Origin: Martinezella lusitana
Lineage (GTDB): Bacteria; Pseudomonadota; Alphaproteobacteria; Rhizobiales; Rhizobiaceae
Length of the DNA stretch: 64,000 bases
Assembly: GCF_014207095.1 (NCBI RefSeq)
Contig: NZ_JACHBG010000007.1
Span: 1 to 64,000 of the forward strand
Direction: 5' to 3'
The notes beneath the pieces were generated by a model that was not told the DNA's origin, did not search any database, and saw only the letters and a list, made by a program, of their open reading frames with translations. Positions 44,223-53,759 of the stretch are shown in pieces. Each line of letters begins with the position of its first letter. The first letter of the stretch is position 1. The position numbers and the translations under genes are program-made.

Positions 44223-45099
44223 CAGTCCTCCCATTTTTTGCTTCGAGATTATAGTCGTAAACGCAATTTGGGAAGAGTAGATGACGGATCGCCGGAAATC
44301 ATTCTGTTCGTTGCGCCTCTGGCAGAGAGCTGGCTAAGTATTGCCTGTACTGCCGATATCCTGTCAGGATGTAGAGGGCCACGGATGCTTCATTGACGAG
44401 CAGGAGTGTTCTATTCTCGACTGCGGTGTCTCGATGACGTCAATTGCTGCAACTTGACGATTTGAGTATAGATCGACGCCGCCTGCTCCGATCCTCGCAT
44501 CGGCGGCATCATGCAATCTTCAATGGTATCGGCTGTCGTCGCCATCCTCATGTGCTGCTCTGTGGGACTAGGATTGTTGCAGTTTATGCCGGTTCTCGTC
44601 GCATTCTGTTCCGAGCATCCAGCTTGATTGAGATTCGATCTGTCTCCAGATATCTTGAGTGATTGACGAAGCTTCAGGTCGTCGATGTGATGATTGCGTT
44701 GTCAGCCAGGTGACGACGTTCGCGCCATGCACTTCCCATGCACTTCATTGCGGTGAGCAAGTCCCGTGAAGGCGGGATCCCAGTGAGCAGGCAAGCTTGG
44801 CCTCTTGAAGTATTTGGGCCCGGTTTCGCCAAAACATCGGCCAACCGACCCTGGGGCGGGTGCTCTTGCATCAACGCGGCAGAGAATCCGGCCGTGACAC
44901 TACAGATATCGTCCAGGCACCCGCACATTGGCCAAGGTCAAAGCGCAATCGGCAGCAGACAGGCTGACCGGCGGAAATAGCCTCCCTCAGCATGCGGCGC
45001 GTCTTGGATAACGATGGATACGCCACGCAGCCAATGATGCATCCTCCTCCTGACGTTTCAGGGTCAAGGATGCATCATCGCGCTCGGTGAGCAGGGCAC
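44223..45099. other. Long gene-poor interval between kup and an ABC exporter
   Basis: About 875 bp. It holds the kup promoter region and an inverted repeat at 45034-45078. A 38-codon frame at 44511-44627 (plus) encodes a hydrophobic peptide with one possible membrane helix (VVAILMCCSVGLGLLQFM) but no ribosome-binding site I can defend. Opposed frames near 44674-44980 look like non-coding shadows. Confidence 0.4.
45034..45078. repeat. 12-bp inverted repeat downstream of the ABC exporter
   Basis: ATGATGCATCCT (45034-45045) and AGGATGCATCAT (45067-45078) are exact inverted copies with a 21-nt spacer, 22 bp beyond the stop of the minus-strand exporter gene. It may be a transcript-end hairpin; there is no T-run. 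Confidence 0.5.
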
Positions 45100-46920
45100 T
45101 TAGTCGATCAACCCCTCGTTTGCGATCCCCCGCGTCAGCTCCAGGGCTTGGCGCTCGAACAGTCCGCGGTAAATCCCGCGATTGCGCCGAATGAGGCTGG
45201 CATGTGTGCCTTCCTCGGCAATGTGCCCATGTTCGAAGACCAGCAGTCGGTCAAGCGCGCGCACGGTCGACAGCCTGTGCGCGACCACGAGTGTGGTGCG
45301 CCCCTCCATCAGCCGTTCCATCGCCTGCTGGATGAGCATCTCCGATTCCGAATCGAGACTCGAAGTCGCCTCGTCGAGGATCAGGATCGGCGCATCGGCC
45401 AGGAAAGCGCGGGCGATGGCGATGCGTTGCCGTTCGCCGCCGGAAAGCTTGATGCCGCGTTCACCGACAAGCGTCCCGTAACCCTTCGGCAGGGCTTCGA
45501 TAAAGTCGTGGGCGCTAGCAAGCTCTGCCGCCCGCCTGATTTCCGCATGTGTGGCCGTTGGCCGCGCATAGGCGATATTTTCCGCCAGCGAGCGGTGAAA
45601 CAGGATGGGTTCCTGCTGCACGATCGCGATCTGACGGCGAAGGGACGTCTGCGCCACCTTCGAAATATCCTGTCCATCAATTAAGACCGTACCGTGGTTT
45701 ACGTCATGCAAGCGCTGGATCAGCTTGATGAAGGTGGTCTTTCCCGAACCGGAATGGCCGACGAGGCCGACGCGCTCGCCAGGCTTGATGGTAACCGAGA
45801 AGTCTCTGTAGAGCGGGTCATGATGGTTGCCATAGTGAAAGGTGACGCGATCGAATTCGATCCGGCCAGCCTTCACGTGGAGCGCTGGGGCGCCCGGAAG
45901 GTCCTCCACGCCCAAAGGCTGGGCATGGATGGTGACAAGTTCCTCCATGTCGTTCACCGAGCGCTGCAGGTTGCGGATGTGCATGCCGATTTCACGCAAA
46001 TATCCCTGAAGGATAAAAAACGCCGTTAGCACAAAGGTGATGTCGCCCGCATTGGCCTTGCCGTTGGCCCAGAGCCATAGAGCAAGGCCCAGCACGCAGC
46101 CGCGCAACAGGCTGAGAAGTGCGCTCTGCAGGGTGCCATTCACCGTGCCTCGCATCCATGTACGCGCGGTCCGGTCCCGCCACTTGCCCATGACCGTGGC
46201 GAGACGCCTATCTTCCCGGTCTTCGGCGCCAAAAGCCTTGACCACCGCATTACAGGTTACGGCATCGGCAAGGGCACCGCCAAGGCGCGTATCCCAGCTA
46301 TTGGCCATGCTGGCCATCGGCGCGACATAGCGCAGCGCCATTGTGGCCGTGAACGCGATAAAGAGTACGGATCCGGCGCCGACGAGCAATCCCATCATCG
46401 GCCAGTACCACGTCATCAAAACTGTCGAGCCAATGAGCATAACCAGCGATGGGAACAGCGCGATGAAGACGGTGTCGTTGAGCAGGTCGAGCGCCCACAT
46501 GCCGCGGGTCACCTTGCGAACAGTGGAACCGGCGAAGCTGTTGGCGTGCCAGTCACTCGAAAACCGCTGGATGTGGAAGAAGGAATTCGCCGCGATCTCC
46601 GACATGGACCTCAGCGTGAAGCCGATGATGGCGGTGAAGGTGGCATGCCGAAGAATGACAGCACCGATGGATAGTACCATCAGCCAAAAGAATGCGGTGA
46701 TGGCATTGTTCCATGTTGCTATGTCGCTGGCCTTGCCGGACACGACCGCATCCACCAGACGACCAGAGAACAAGGGCGTGAGCACATCGGCAAGCGTCGA
46801 CAGCATCACCGTGAACAGCATGAATGACATACGGCCCGGCTGATGCTTCCAATGAGCCCAGCAATATTTGAAAACGCTGCGAAAGGACCCGCTGCGGCGG
46901 GATTTGAAACCGAGAGCCAT
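45100..46920 (-). CDS. ABC exporter, fused permease and ATPase
   Basis: A 606-residue half-transporter: six membrane helices in about 30-320 and an ATPase at about 350-590 with Walker A GHSGSGKT at 388-395, signature LSGGERQ at 491-497 and Walker B ILILDEATS at 511-519. It probably works as a homodimer at the inner membrane, like MsbA-type lipid or drug exporters. The substrate cannot be deduced, as there is no adjacent partner gene. Confidence 0.9.
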   Translation of the reverse strand: MALGFKSRRSGSFRSVFKYCWAHWKHQPGRMSFMLFTVMLSTLADVLTPLFSGRLVDAVVSGKASDIATWNNAITAFFWLMVLSIGAVILRHATFTAIIGFTLRSMSEIAANSFFHIQRFSSDWHANSFAGSTVRKVTRGMWALDLLNDTVFIALFPSLVMLIGSTVLMTWYWPMMGLLVGAGSVLFIAFTATMALRYVAPMASMANSWDTRLGGALADAVTCNAVVKAFGAEDREDRRLATVMGKWRDRTARTWMRGTVNGTLQSALLSLLRGCVLGLALWLWANGKANAGDITFVLTAFFILQGYLREIGMHIRNLQRSVNDMEELVTIHAQPLGVEDLPGAPALHVKAGRIEFDRVTFHYGNHHDPLYRDFSVTIKPGERVGLVGHSGSGKTTFIKLIQRLHDVNHGTVLIDGQDISKVAQTSLRRQIAIVQQEPILFHRSLAENIAYARPTATHAEIRRAAELASAHDFIEALPKGYGTLVGERGIKLSGGERQRIAIARAFLADAPILILDEATSSLDSESEMLIQQAMERLMEGRTTLVVAHRLSTVRALDRLLVFEHGHIAEEGTHASLIRRNRGIYRGLFERQALELTRGIANEGLID

Positions 46921-47407
46921 TGATGTATCCGGCTTTCGCCGGCTCCGTCATAGGGAAAGGAACGTCCGCGCAAAATCGCGCGAAATGGTTTGGTGAGAGG
47001 CGATCGATGAGAAGGTTAGAGCCAGTTCATCGGGTTCTTTGGCGTTGAAAGCGCCGGCGGCTTCAGGCGATAGTCGCGCAAGCCACTGGGGAGTTTGAAA
47101 AATTTGTCATTGAAACTCCCTGGAACCGTGTTGAAGATTATCAATCCTAGATTGGTTAAGCGCGCAGGCCAAGTCAAATTTCGCGATATTTACGGCTAAG
47201 TTGTGAGTTGCGGCAAAGTTGCAACATCGGCAAGTCCATCGATTTGCGTCAGGAAGTCTGTTCAGTAGCGACAGATGCGGGTCTCGTCGGCTTCGCCGCA
47301 ATTTGGCGCCGGTTGGCCTGTCCGCTAACGAAAGGCTTGTTTGGAACCATGCTCTGGGTTTTGTCCTCAGCGCGCGATTGGCTCCTTATGCGACGGCGAT
47401 GGATTTC
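46921..47407. other. Intergenic region with an inverted repeat
   Basis: About 490 bp with no credible gene. GGGAGTTT (47089-47096) and AAACTCCC (47113-47120) form an inverted repeat with a 16-nt loop. The region upstream of the exporter should hold its promoter; I cannot identify the elements. Confidence 0.4.
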
Positions 47408-47713
47408 TCAGATACCTGACCCGTCGAGCTGCTGAGTAGCATCGCCTTCCCAGGGTGAAGGCATGGAGGCGCGAGTAAGGCTGGCCAGCGGCATCGGCAT
47501 CCAGCATTTCAGCTCCGGCTCGGCATATTCGATGATGCGGCCTGGCGCCGAATCGGAAGCCCGCCATCCCTCCGTCCCGAACTGATCCCCATTTGACCAA
47601 TAGGCAAGATCAACCTCTGCAGGCCCCTGTTCCGATGGGCGTATCGTCACGAGGATCCGGCTGCCGTCTCTCGGCGCGCTGGCCATGTGGAGCCAGCGGT
47701 TCTGCTCGTCCAT
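47408..47713 (-). CDS. Small hypothetical protein
   Basis: A 101-residue soluble protein containing WLHMASAPRDGSRILVTIRP, a pattern (aromatic, A-P-R-D-G-x-x-I-L) common in short uncharacterised rhizobial and phage proteins. AGGAGG stands 5 nt before the ATG at 47713, which fixes the start although the frame is open to 47770. No cysteine clusters, signal or membrane segments are visible apart from one Cys near CWMPMP. Confidence 0.7.
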   Translation of the reverse strand: MDEQNRWLHMASAPRDGSRILVTIRPSEQGPAEVDLAYWSNGDQFGTEGWRASDSAPGRIIEYAEPELKCWMPMPLASLTRASMPSPWEGDATQQLDGSGI

Positions 47714-48036
47714 TTTTTCCTCCTGCCTTGTTGCAGTCCCGAGTGTCTCCTTGCCGTCGAACGTGGTCAACTCAAACTTTTATACAAACGACCGCGTGAA
47801 TCCGCTGGGACCATCCTGCCCGCAGAATTCGCTGTGTCCGATCTTCAGAGAGGAGAAAGCCGCATTGAAGGGACAAGGAGACGGAGCCTTGTCGCGGCCC
47901 CAGATTTCCCGGCAGACCCGCACCCGCATCTGCCGGCAAGTTAGCGCGATCCCAGCAAAATGCCCGACGGTCTTGCGCCTGTAATCCTGTGAGAACGAGG
48001 AGGTTGGGGCGTGGCATACCCAGGAAAAGAGATGCC
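47714..48036. other. Intergenic region between two small hypothetical genes
   Basis: About 320 bp with only short frames. Promoter for the 47713 gene is expected here. No repeats or hairpins stood out. Confidence 0.35.
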
Positions 48037-48402
48037 TCAGACGTAGGCTTCCCGCTGGCCGAAGTCAGTGGCGCTATCGAAATTCTTGCTGCCGATCCGG
48101 TCGCTTTCACCCGAGAGCGTCGCGGTCGATGCATGGTTCTGCTCGTCCACACCTGCCGTGGATTTCGCTTTGTCGGCATTTTGCAGCTTTTGAAGCTGAG
48201 CTTGCAGCTTGGTGATCTGCTTTTGCAGAGCGGCCCTTGTCTTCTCGTCCGTCGCCTTGTCGAGGTCTCTGTTCTTCTCTTTGATCGTGACCTTGAGCTG
48301 AGCCTCGGTGGCGATCGAAGACGAAGAGTTGGCAGTCGCTGCTGCCGTCGATGACGAGGAGACCGCAGAAACTATATCGGTTTTCCTTATTTGGAGCCCC
48401 AT
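48037..48402 (-). CDS. Small coiled-coil hypothetical protein
   Basis: A 121-residue protein: a Ser/Ala-rich N-terminus (about 10-30), then a charged helix (about 33-80, LKVTIKEKNRDLDKATDEKTRAALQKQITKL region) with heptad-like Leu/Ala spacing predicted to form a coiled coil, and a polar tail. No signal peptide. ATG at 48402 or TTG at 48405 could be the start; AAGG lies just ahead. It resembles short rhizobial proteins of unknown role. It has no operon partner. Confidence 0.55.
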   Translation of the reverse strand: MGLQIRKTDIVSAVSSSSTAAATANSSSSIATEAQLKVTIKEKNRDLDKATDEKTRAALQKQITKLQAQLQKLQNADKAKSTAGVDEQNHASTATLSGESDRIGSKNFDSATDFGQREAYV

Positions 48403-48602
48403 CAACCTTGCATGGTTTGGGTTGACGCTCTGCTAAATCAGGCGCGCCGGCAGTGTCGGAATGAGCCGCGCCGTAAAGATAAGGGGCGTGGCAAAAGTCG
48501 GCACGCAAGGGCGCGCAGAGCCAGGATGTCCGCTGCGGATTGAGATCCGGAAAGCCTCTTCGTGCGTGGAGACTGGAAGAGACTCTGTTTCGTATTTTGG
48601 TG

Positions 48603-50117
48603 TCAGCTCTCGTTGTAGAGCTGCGCATAGGCGTTGCGAAGGAGATTTTTCTGCACTTTGCCCATTGTGTTGCGCGGCAGTTCATCGACGAATATTACGC
48701 GCTTTGGCTGCTTGTAGCGAGCAAGACGGTCCACCAATCCGTCAAGAATAGTCTGCTCGTCGAGCCCGACATCCTTGTCAGCGACGACGATGGCGGTAAC
48801 GCCCTCGCCAAAGTCGGGATGTGGAACTCCGATGACGGCACTTTCGACGACCCCCGGCAAGCTGTCGATCTCGGTCTCTATTTCCTTCGGATAGATGTTG
48901 TATCCACCCGAAATCACCAGATCCTTGCCACGGCCAACGATGTGGACATAGCCGCGCTCGTCGATCTTTCCGAGATCGCCGGTGATGAAGAAGCCGTCGG
49001 CGCGAAATTCGGCGGCGGTCTTTTCGGGCATCCGCCAGTAGCCCTTAAAGACATTGGGTCCCTTCACCTCAATCATCCCGGTCTCTTCTGATGCAAGCGT
49101 GCGACCGGAGTCGGGATCTGTAATGCGAACCTCGACGCCGTCCAAGGGGAAGCCGACTGTGCCTGCGATCCGATCCCCGACATAGGGATTAGAGGTGTTC
49201 ATGTTGGTTTCGGTCATGCCGTATCGCTCGAGAATCGCATGACCCGTCTTCTCGTGAAAGCTGCGATGCGTTTCGGCAAGCAGCGGCGCCGAACCGGAGA
49301 CGAACAGGCGCATGCCGGTTGTCGCCTTCCGCGTCAGCCCGGGATGCTGGAGCAAGCGAACATAAAACGTCGGAACGCCCATCATCACGCTTGCCGCCGG
49401 CATCAATTGCAGGGCTTCGTGCGGATCGAACTTGGGCAAGAGATACATCGATGCCCCGGCAAGCAAGGTTACGTTGGTAGCGACGAACAGGCCATGCGTA
49501 TGGAAGATCGGCAAGGCGTGGATCAATCTATCGGCACTCGTAAAGCGCCAGGCACGGCGCAAGGTGACTGCGTTCGAGAGGAGATTGTCATGCGTCAACA
49601 TGGCTCCTTTCGACCGACCGGTCGTTCCTGATGTGTAGAGGATCGCCGCAAGGTCGTCACCGTCGCGATTTACATCGGCAAAGTTGGCCTTCTTGGTTCG
49701 GGCAAGATCAAGTAGCGAGCCGCCGCCAGTCTCATCCAACGTCGCGACATGGGCGCCATAGGCACTTGCGATGGCGTGTGCGCCTTCAAGCGATCTGGAT
49801 GACACGACGATAAGCTTGGGTTCGGCATCGCCAACGAAGTAATCAAGCTCCTTCAGGGTGTAGGCCGTGTTGAGAGGGAGATAGACCGCTCCGGCGCGAA
49901 CGCAGGCGAGATAGAGCATGAGCGCATCCGGGCTCTTCTCCACCTGGACCGCCACTCGATCGCCCGGCAACACGCCCAGCTCGCAAATCGCCGCGGCGAG
50001 ACGCCCGGAGCGATCGAACATATCGGCATAGGATAAGCGTCCACCGTCCGGCGTTTCGATAAAGGTTGCATCCTCTGTTGCGGCAGTGCGGATCGCATCG
50101 AAAAGGTAGTTGTTCAT
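48603..50117 (-). CDS. matB: Malonyl-CoA synthetase
   Basis: A 504-residue acyl-adenylate-forming enzyme. AMP-binding motif YTSGTTGRSKG at 161-171, then the A5-like YGMTETNM and GFFITGDLGKID, and a C-terminal catalytic Lys in PRNTMGKVQK. The MPEKTAAEFRADGFF region and overall match fit rhizobial MatB, which activates malonate to malonyl-CoA. There is no matA (malonyl-CoA decarboxylase) or matC next door. An amidase follows upstream in the same direction, 330 bp away. Confidence 0.88.
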   Translation of the reverse strand: MNNYLFDAIRTAATEDATFIETPDGGRLSYADMFDRSGRLAAAICELGVLPGDRVAVQVEKSPDALMLYLACVRAGAVYLPLNTAYTLKELDYFVGDAEPKLIVVSSRSLEGAHAIASAYGAHVATLDETGGGSLLDLARTKKANFADVNRDGDDLAAILYTSGTTGRSKGAMLTHDNLLSNAVTLRRAWRFTSADRLIHALPIFHTHGLFVATNVTLLAGASMYLLPKFDPHEALQLMPAASVMMGVPTFYVRLLQHPGLTRKATTGMRLFVSGSAPLLAETHRSFHEKTGHAILERYGMTETNMNTSNPYVGDRIAGTVGFPLDGVEVRITDPDSGRTLASEETGMIEVKGPNVFKGYWRMPEKTAAEFRADGFFITGDLGKIDERGYVHIVGRGKDLVISGGYNIYPKEIETEIDSLPGVVESAVIGVPHPDFGEGVTAIVVADKDVGLDEQTILDGLVDRLARYKQPKRVIFVDELPRNTMGKVQKNLLRNAYAQLYNES

Positions 50118-50447
50118 TGTAGCATTTCCCCTGAGACGCTTCTTTTGGCGCAGCTTCCATTCATATGGGAGATGAAACGCTCTCCCGTTGATCTACAATA
50201 AGTAGCTTACGAGTGGATGCTGTCGCAATGACTGCGCCACGCGAGCGAATGGTTCCCGGCCAATCTCGATTTGGCCGAGTTCGTGAAAATAGCCGACCAT
50301 CGCACCACTAGCGCCTCGCACAGCGAGGGGACCCATCGCCATCCCCTCGGCATTGGAAGCCGCGTATGCTGTCAGCAGAAATCATCACACAGGATTGCGG
50401 CCAAAGGCTGCCGAGGAAGAAGACCGTCACTGGAGCCAATCCGATTG
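50118..50447. other. Intergenic region between amidase and matB
   Basis: About 330 bp between same-strand genes, large enough for a separate matB promoter. Open frames here are shadows. I saw no clear regulatory site. Confidence 0.35.
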
Positions 50448-51893
50448 CTAGCAGCGATGTGTGACGATCGGGTCGATAGGCCCAAGAGGGCCGCCCAGAT
50501 TGGCTTCGACGATACGAGCCGCGGCAAGCAAGGCTGCCTCTCCCCGAGGTTGGCCGATCAGCTGCAGTCCCACAGGAAGCCCATCCTCGTTCAGGCCGAC
50601 AGGCACGGATATTGCCGGAAGACCTGTGACCGTCGCCAAATATGAAAACCGTAACCAGCTGATATAGTCGTCCAGTGGGACGTCATCGACATGGGTTGGA
50701 TACTCCTCCTCTATCGGACCCGGCATGAGACCAACCACCGGGCATGCGAGGACATCGAAATTCTCAAGAAAGCCGACCATATTGTCGAAAATTCGCGTGC
50801 GGCCATATTGGGCGTCGTAAACATCTTCAATGGTGATGGCTTTTCCGAATTCGATGTTTTCGCGAAGTGTGTCCTTGAAATGGCGTTGCACCTCCGTCGG
50901 AGCCCTGCCAGGCAGCGCGGCCCATAGCATTGCACGAAGGACGCGATATGTTCGATCCAAATCCGGCAAAGGCGGGCAGGCCTCCTCGACAATTGAGCCG
51001 GCCCGTTCCAAACGAAGCAGCGCCGCGCGCAGATGCTCATCCATCGCTTTGGACGTGACAGCAAACCCATTCATATCGGGTGTATAGGCGATCCGAAGGC
51101 TACCTTCAGCCCGAGTGACGGCATCCTCATATGGATCCGAGGGAGCTGGGTAGGAAATGGGCGACCTCGGGTCGAAACCCGCCATGGCGTCAAGAAACAG
51201 CGCACAATCGCGCACGCTGCGCGCCATTGGCCCCTGTACGCCTTCCCTGTGAAACTTGATGGGGCCAGGTCCTCCGCCGGCAATCCCAGGACTGGGCCGG
51301 AGGCCAACGACGCCACAATATGCCGCGGGCGTTCGAAGCGATCCGGCAAGGTCGGATCCGTGCGCCAACCATACCTCGCCGGTGGCAAGCGATACCGCCG
51401 CACCTCCTGACGATCCGCCCGCGTTTTTCGACGTATCCCATGGATTCCTGGTCATGCCGAACACCGCATTGAACGTGTTCGCGCCTGCGCCAAATTCCGG
51501 GGTATTGGTCTTGCCCGTGACGATGCCGCCCCGCACCTCGAGGCGCAATACAAGCGGATCGCTCTCCTGTGGAATATGCTCGGCGAGCCCTTTTGAACCC
51601 ATCGTCGTGCGCACGCCGGCAACGTTGGTCAGGTCCTTGATTGATATCGGCAATCCGCAAAGCATGGTGCTCGCGCTATCGGTGCTGTTTGCGATGTGAC
51701 GGGCCTCAGCTTCCGCTCGCTGCCGGCAGAGGGCCGGCATCGCATTGACGACCGGTTCGACCGCTTCTATGCGATCATAGGCTGCGCTCAAAAGTTCGGA
51801 TGGGCTGATTTCCCTCCGTCGCAACAATCCGACGACTTCATGGGCCTCCTTTGCTGAGAGTTCCGGGCCGGTGAACTTGGCATATGACGCCAT
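50448..51893 (-). CDS. Amidase-signature hydrolase, possibly malonamidase-like
   Basis: A 481-residue amidase with the Ser-cisSer-Lys triad: Lys86 in SIKDL, Ser161 in GGSSGG and the nucleophile Ser185 in GSDLAGSLR (the usual second Gly is Ala here). The 24-residue gap between the two serines is normal for the family. Position next to matB suggests an amide of malonate as substrate, as for malonamidase E2 of Bradyrhizobium or ureidomalonase; this is inference. The family is broad (amides of many acids). Confidence 0.8.
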   Translation of the reverse strand: MASYAKFTGPELSAKEAHEVVGLLRRREISPSELLSAAYDRIEAVEPVVNAMPALCRQRAEAEARHIANSTDSASTMLCGLPISIKDLTNVAGVRTTMGSKGLAEHIPQESDPLVLRLEVRGGIVTGKTNTPEFGAGANTFNAVFGMTRNPWDTSKNAGGSSGGAAVSLATGEVWLAHGSDLAGSLRTPAAYCGVVGLRPSPGIAGGGPGPIKFHREGVQGPMARSVRDCALFLDAMAGFDPRSPISYPAPSDPYEDAVTRAEGSLRIAYTPDMNGFAVTSKAMDEHLRAALLRLERAGSIVEEACPPLPDLDRTYRVLRAMLWAALPGRAPTEVQRHFKDTLRENIEFGKAITIEDVYDAQYGRTRIFDNMVGFLENFDVLACPVVGLMPGPIEEEYPTHVDDVPLDDYISWLRFSYLATVTGLPAISVPVGLNEDGLPVGLQLIGQPRGEAALLAAARIVEANLGGPLGPIDPIVTHRC

Positions 51894-52022
51894 CTGATAG
51901 CCTCTCCATACTTTCTGAGCGTGCCGCGAACCCTGATCTATGCTTCCTGCGCTCTCAGTCTTTGATCTTGTGCATGCCGCTGGCGCGACCCCAAGCGGGG
52001 CGCGCGCCGACCTGATCGCAGA

Positions 52023-53204
52023 CTATTCGGCCTGGGGCAGCGAATACCAATCATCCGTCTTGACGATCCACTTTCCCTCGACAAGCTGCATGACCTTCGT
52101 GGCTTTCATTGGCGAATGGGCTTTTGCATCGCCAAAGACGTAGCTGCTGCCGGCCATCGGATAGTTGAGCTTTCCACCTTGCTTCAAGGCTGAAGTGACG
52201 GAATCGCGAGTGACCTCGCCGTCGATCCCGGATATCACGTCAATCATCACCTTTGCGGCAAGATAGCCACCCTGCGAGAAAGCCGTCTTTTTCAAGCCAG
52301 CCTTCTCCATGGTCTTGGCCCAATCGGCATTGGCCCCACCGTCCTCAGTATATGGTTCCCACTCGGTTCCGACATAGACAGGTTGCTTACTGTTGGCGAG
52401 CGATGTGGCTACGCCTTCGGTGTAGCTGGCCGCCAGAAACAGCCAATTGATACCGGAAATTTTCTGCGCATCAGCAGTCTTGACCCATTGGACTGCTCCC
52501 GGCTCCACATGGTTGGTCAGCACGGCATCGCAACCGGCATCGCGTGCCCGAATGAGATAAGGCGTCAAATCCCCCTGTGGTGGGAGCGTCATATCGACGA
52601 GGGCCATTTTCTTTCCTCTCGCCTTTTCCCATGCGGATACGGCATTTGCATATGCCTCCTTAGTACCTCCAATGATGATGAAGAAGGCACATAGGTTCTT
52701 GGCTTTAAGCGTACTGCTTGCATAATCCAGCATTACGGTACTGAGCGTATATGGACCGACATTGACGGGAGAAATGCTCGGAGCATTAAAGCAGACGGGA
52801 TCTATACCGACGGCTGGAACTGATAGCACTCCATTTCGATTGTAGATCCCCGCATTGACGGAGCAATCCAGATGGCTTGCGCCGCCAGCAAGAGCGACAA
52901 CATTCTTGTTGTCAATCAGATCCCGGGCTGCCTGAGATGCTACTTGTGGATCACCTTTGTCATCAGCGATAATATAGTCAACCTTGCATCCATTTGCGCC
53001 ACCAGCTTCATTGAACGCATCAAATGTTGCCTTTGTTGCCTTGGGTGCATCGGAAAAATCGGAAAGGCCTGTAATTGTTGAGATAGCGCCGATATGAATA
53101 GGGTCACTTTTGCAGATGGGAGCCGCCTGCACCGACGATGCTACACCTGAGATTGCCATTGCCATGAAAAATGAGCCAGAAAAGATGCCGTAAGTTCTAA
53201 TCAT
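52023..53204 (-). CDS. Periplasmic substrate-binding protein of the branched-chain amino-acid/amide type
   Basis: A 393-residue protein with a Sec signal peptide (about 1-27, VASSVQA before APICKSD) and the type I periplasmic-binding fold of LIV/amide-binding proteins (IHIGAISTITG, FDAFNEAGGANGCKV, ADDKGDPQ). No permease or ATPase gene is in the window, so it may serve a transporter elsewhere or a sensing role. Its gene is 129 bp upstream of the amidase gene on the same strand. AAGAGGGA precedes the ATG. Confidence 0.82.
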   Translation of the reverse strand: MIRTYGIFSGSFFMAMAISGVASSVQAAPICKSDPIHIGAISTITGLSDFSDAPKATKATFDAFNEAGGANGCKVDYIIADDKGDPQVASQAARDLIDNKNVVALAGGASHLDCSVNAGIYNRNGVLSVPAVGIDPVCFNAPSISPVNVGPYTLSTVMLDYASSTLKAKNLCAFFIIIGGTKEAYANAVSAWEKARGKKMALVDMTLPPQGDLTPYLIRARDAGCDAVLTNHVEPGAVQWVKTADAQKISGINWLFLAASYTEGVATSLANSKQPVYVGTEWEPYTEDGGANADWAKTMEKAGLKKTAFSQGGYLAAKVMIDVISGIDGEVTRDSVTSALKQGGKLNYPMAGSSYVFGDAKAHSPMKATKVMQLVEGKWIVKTDDWYSLPQAE

Positions 53205-53759
53205 TTTGTTCCCTCTTATTATCCGGATGCTTCTTGCGGCATCGGATGCATTTTGGGGTTCTCTATCAATGAGTATGACTTATATCTGGCTCGGATATGA
53301 GTGCTGCGGTTCCACACATATGAACCAATAGCGCGCCCAGTAGAGAGGGCTGATACCAGTTGCGTGTGCTAAATTCATCCAAGCCAGGCTGGCTTTATGG
53401 TTTTCCTCCCCACTGGTGCGCCACCAAAAGTCAACGAGCCCATACTCGACAATGAGGCGAGTTGTTGGGTGTTCGATATTTGAACCCGTTGTTCAATATT
53501 AGAATTGATCGCGCAGCCGTGCCTGTCAAGATGATTTACATGTTAAATAAATAACAAAACGGGCGCATTTTCTCGCGCCTGTCACCATTCTCACCGAGGC
53601 GGAAACGCCGCCGCATTTGCGAAGTTTGCCTCCCGATCGTTCGAAATGCGGCATTTCGAAGGAGCTCAAAACGGGGTCGGCGAACGCGCAAAAGTGCCCC
53701 GCACTTTTCAGGAATGTTCCTCCGTGCGGGCAGAAGGGGTGATTTGCGCACTTCGGATG
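53205..53759. other. Intergenic region with paired operator-like repeats
   Basis: About 555 bp between the TetR stop and the binding-protein start, both on the minus strand. It is AT-richer in its central part and contains the paired GTTC-N7-GAAC repeats at 53471-53505. Other open frames here look non-coding. Confidence 0.4.
53471..53505. repeat. Paired GTTC-N7-GAA(C/T) repeats, probable operator
   Basis: GTTCGATATTTGAAC at 53471-53485 and GTTCAATATTAGAAT at 53491-53505 are near-identical, each with GTTC/GAAC arms, and begin exactly 20 bp apart (two helical turns). They lie about 270 bp upstream of the binding-protein start and downstream of the TetR stop. Confidence 0.5.
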
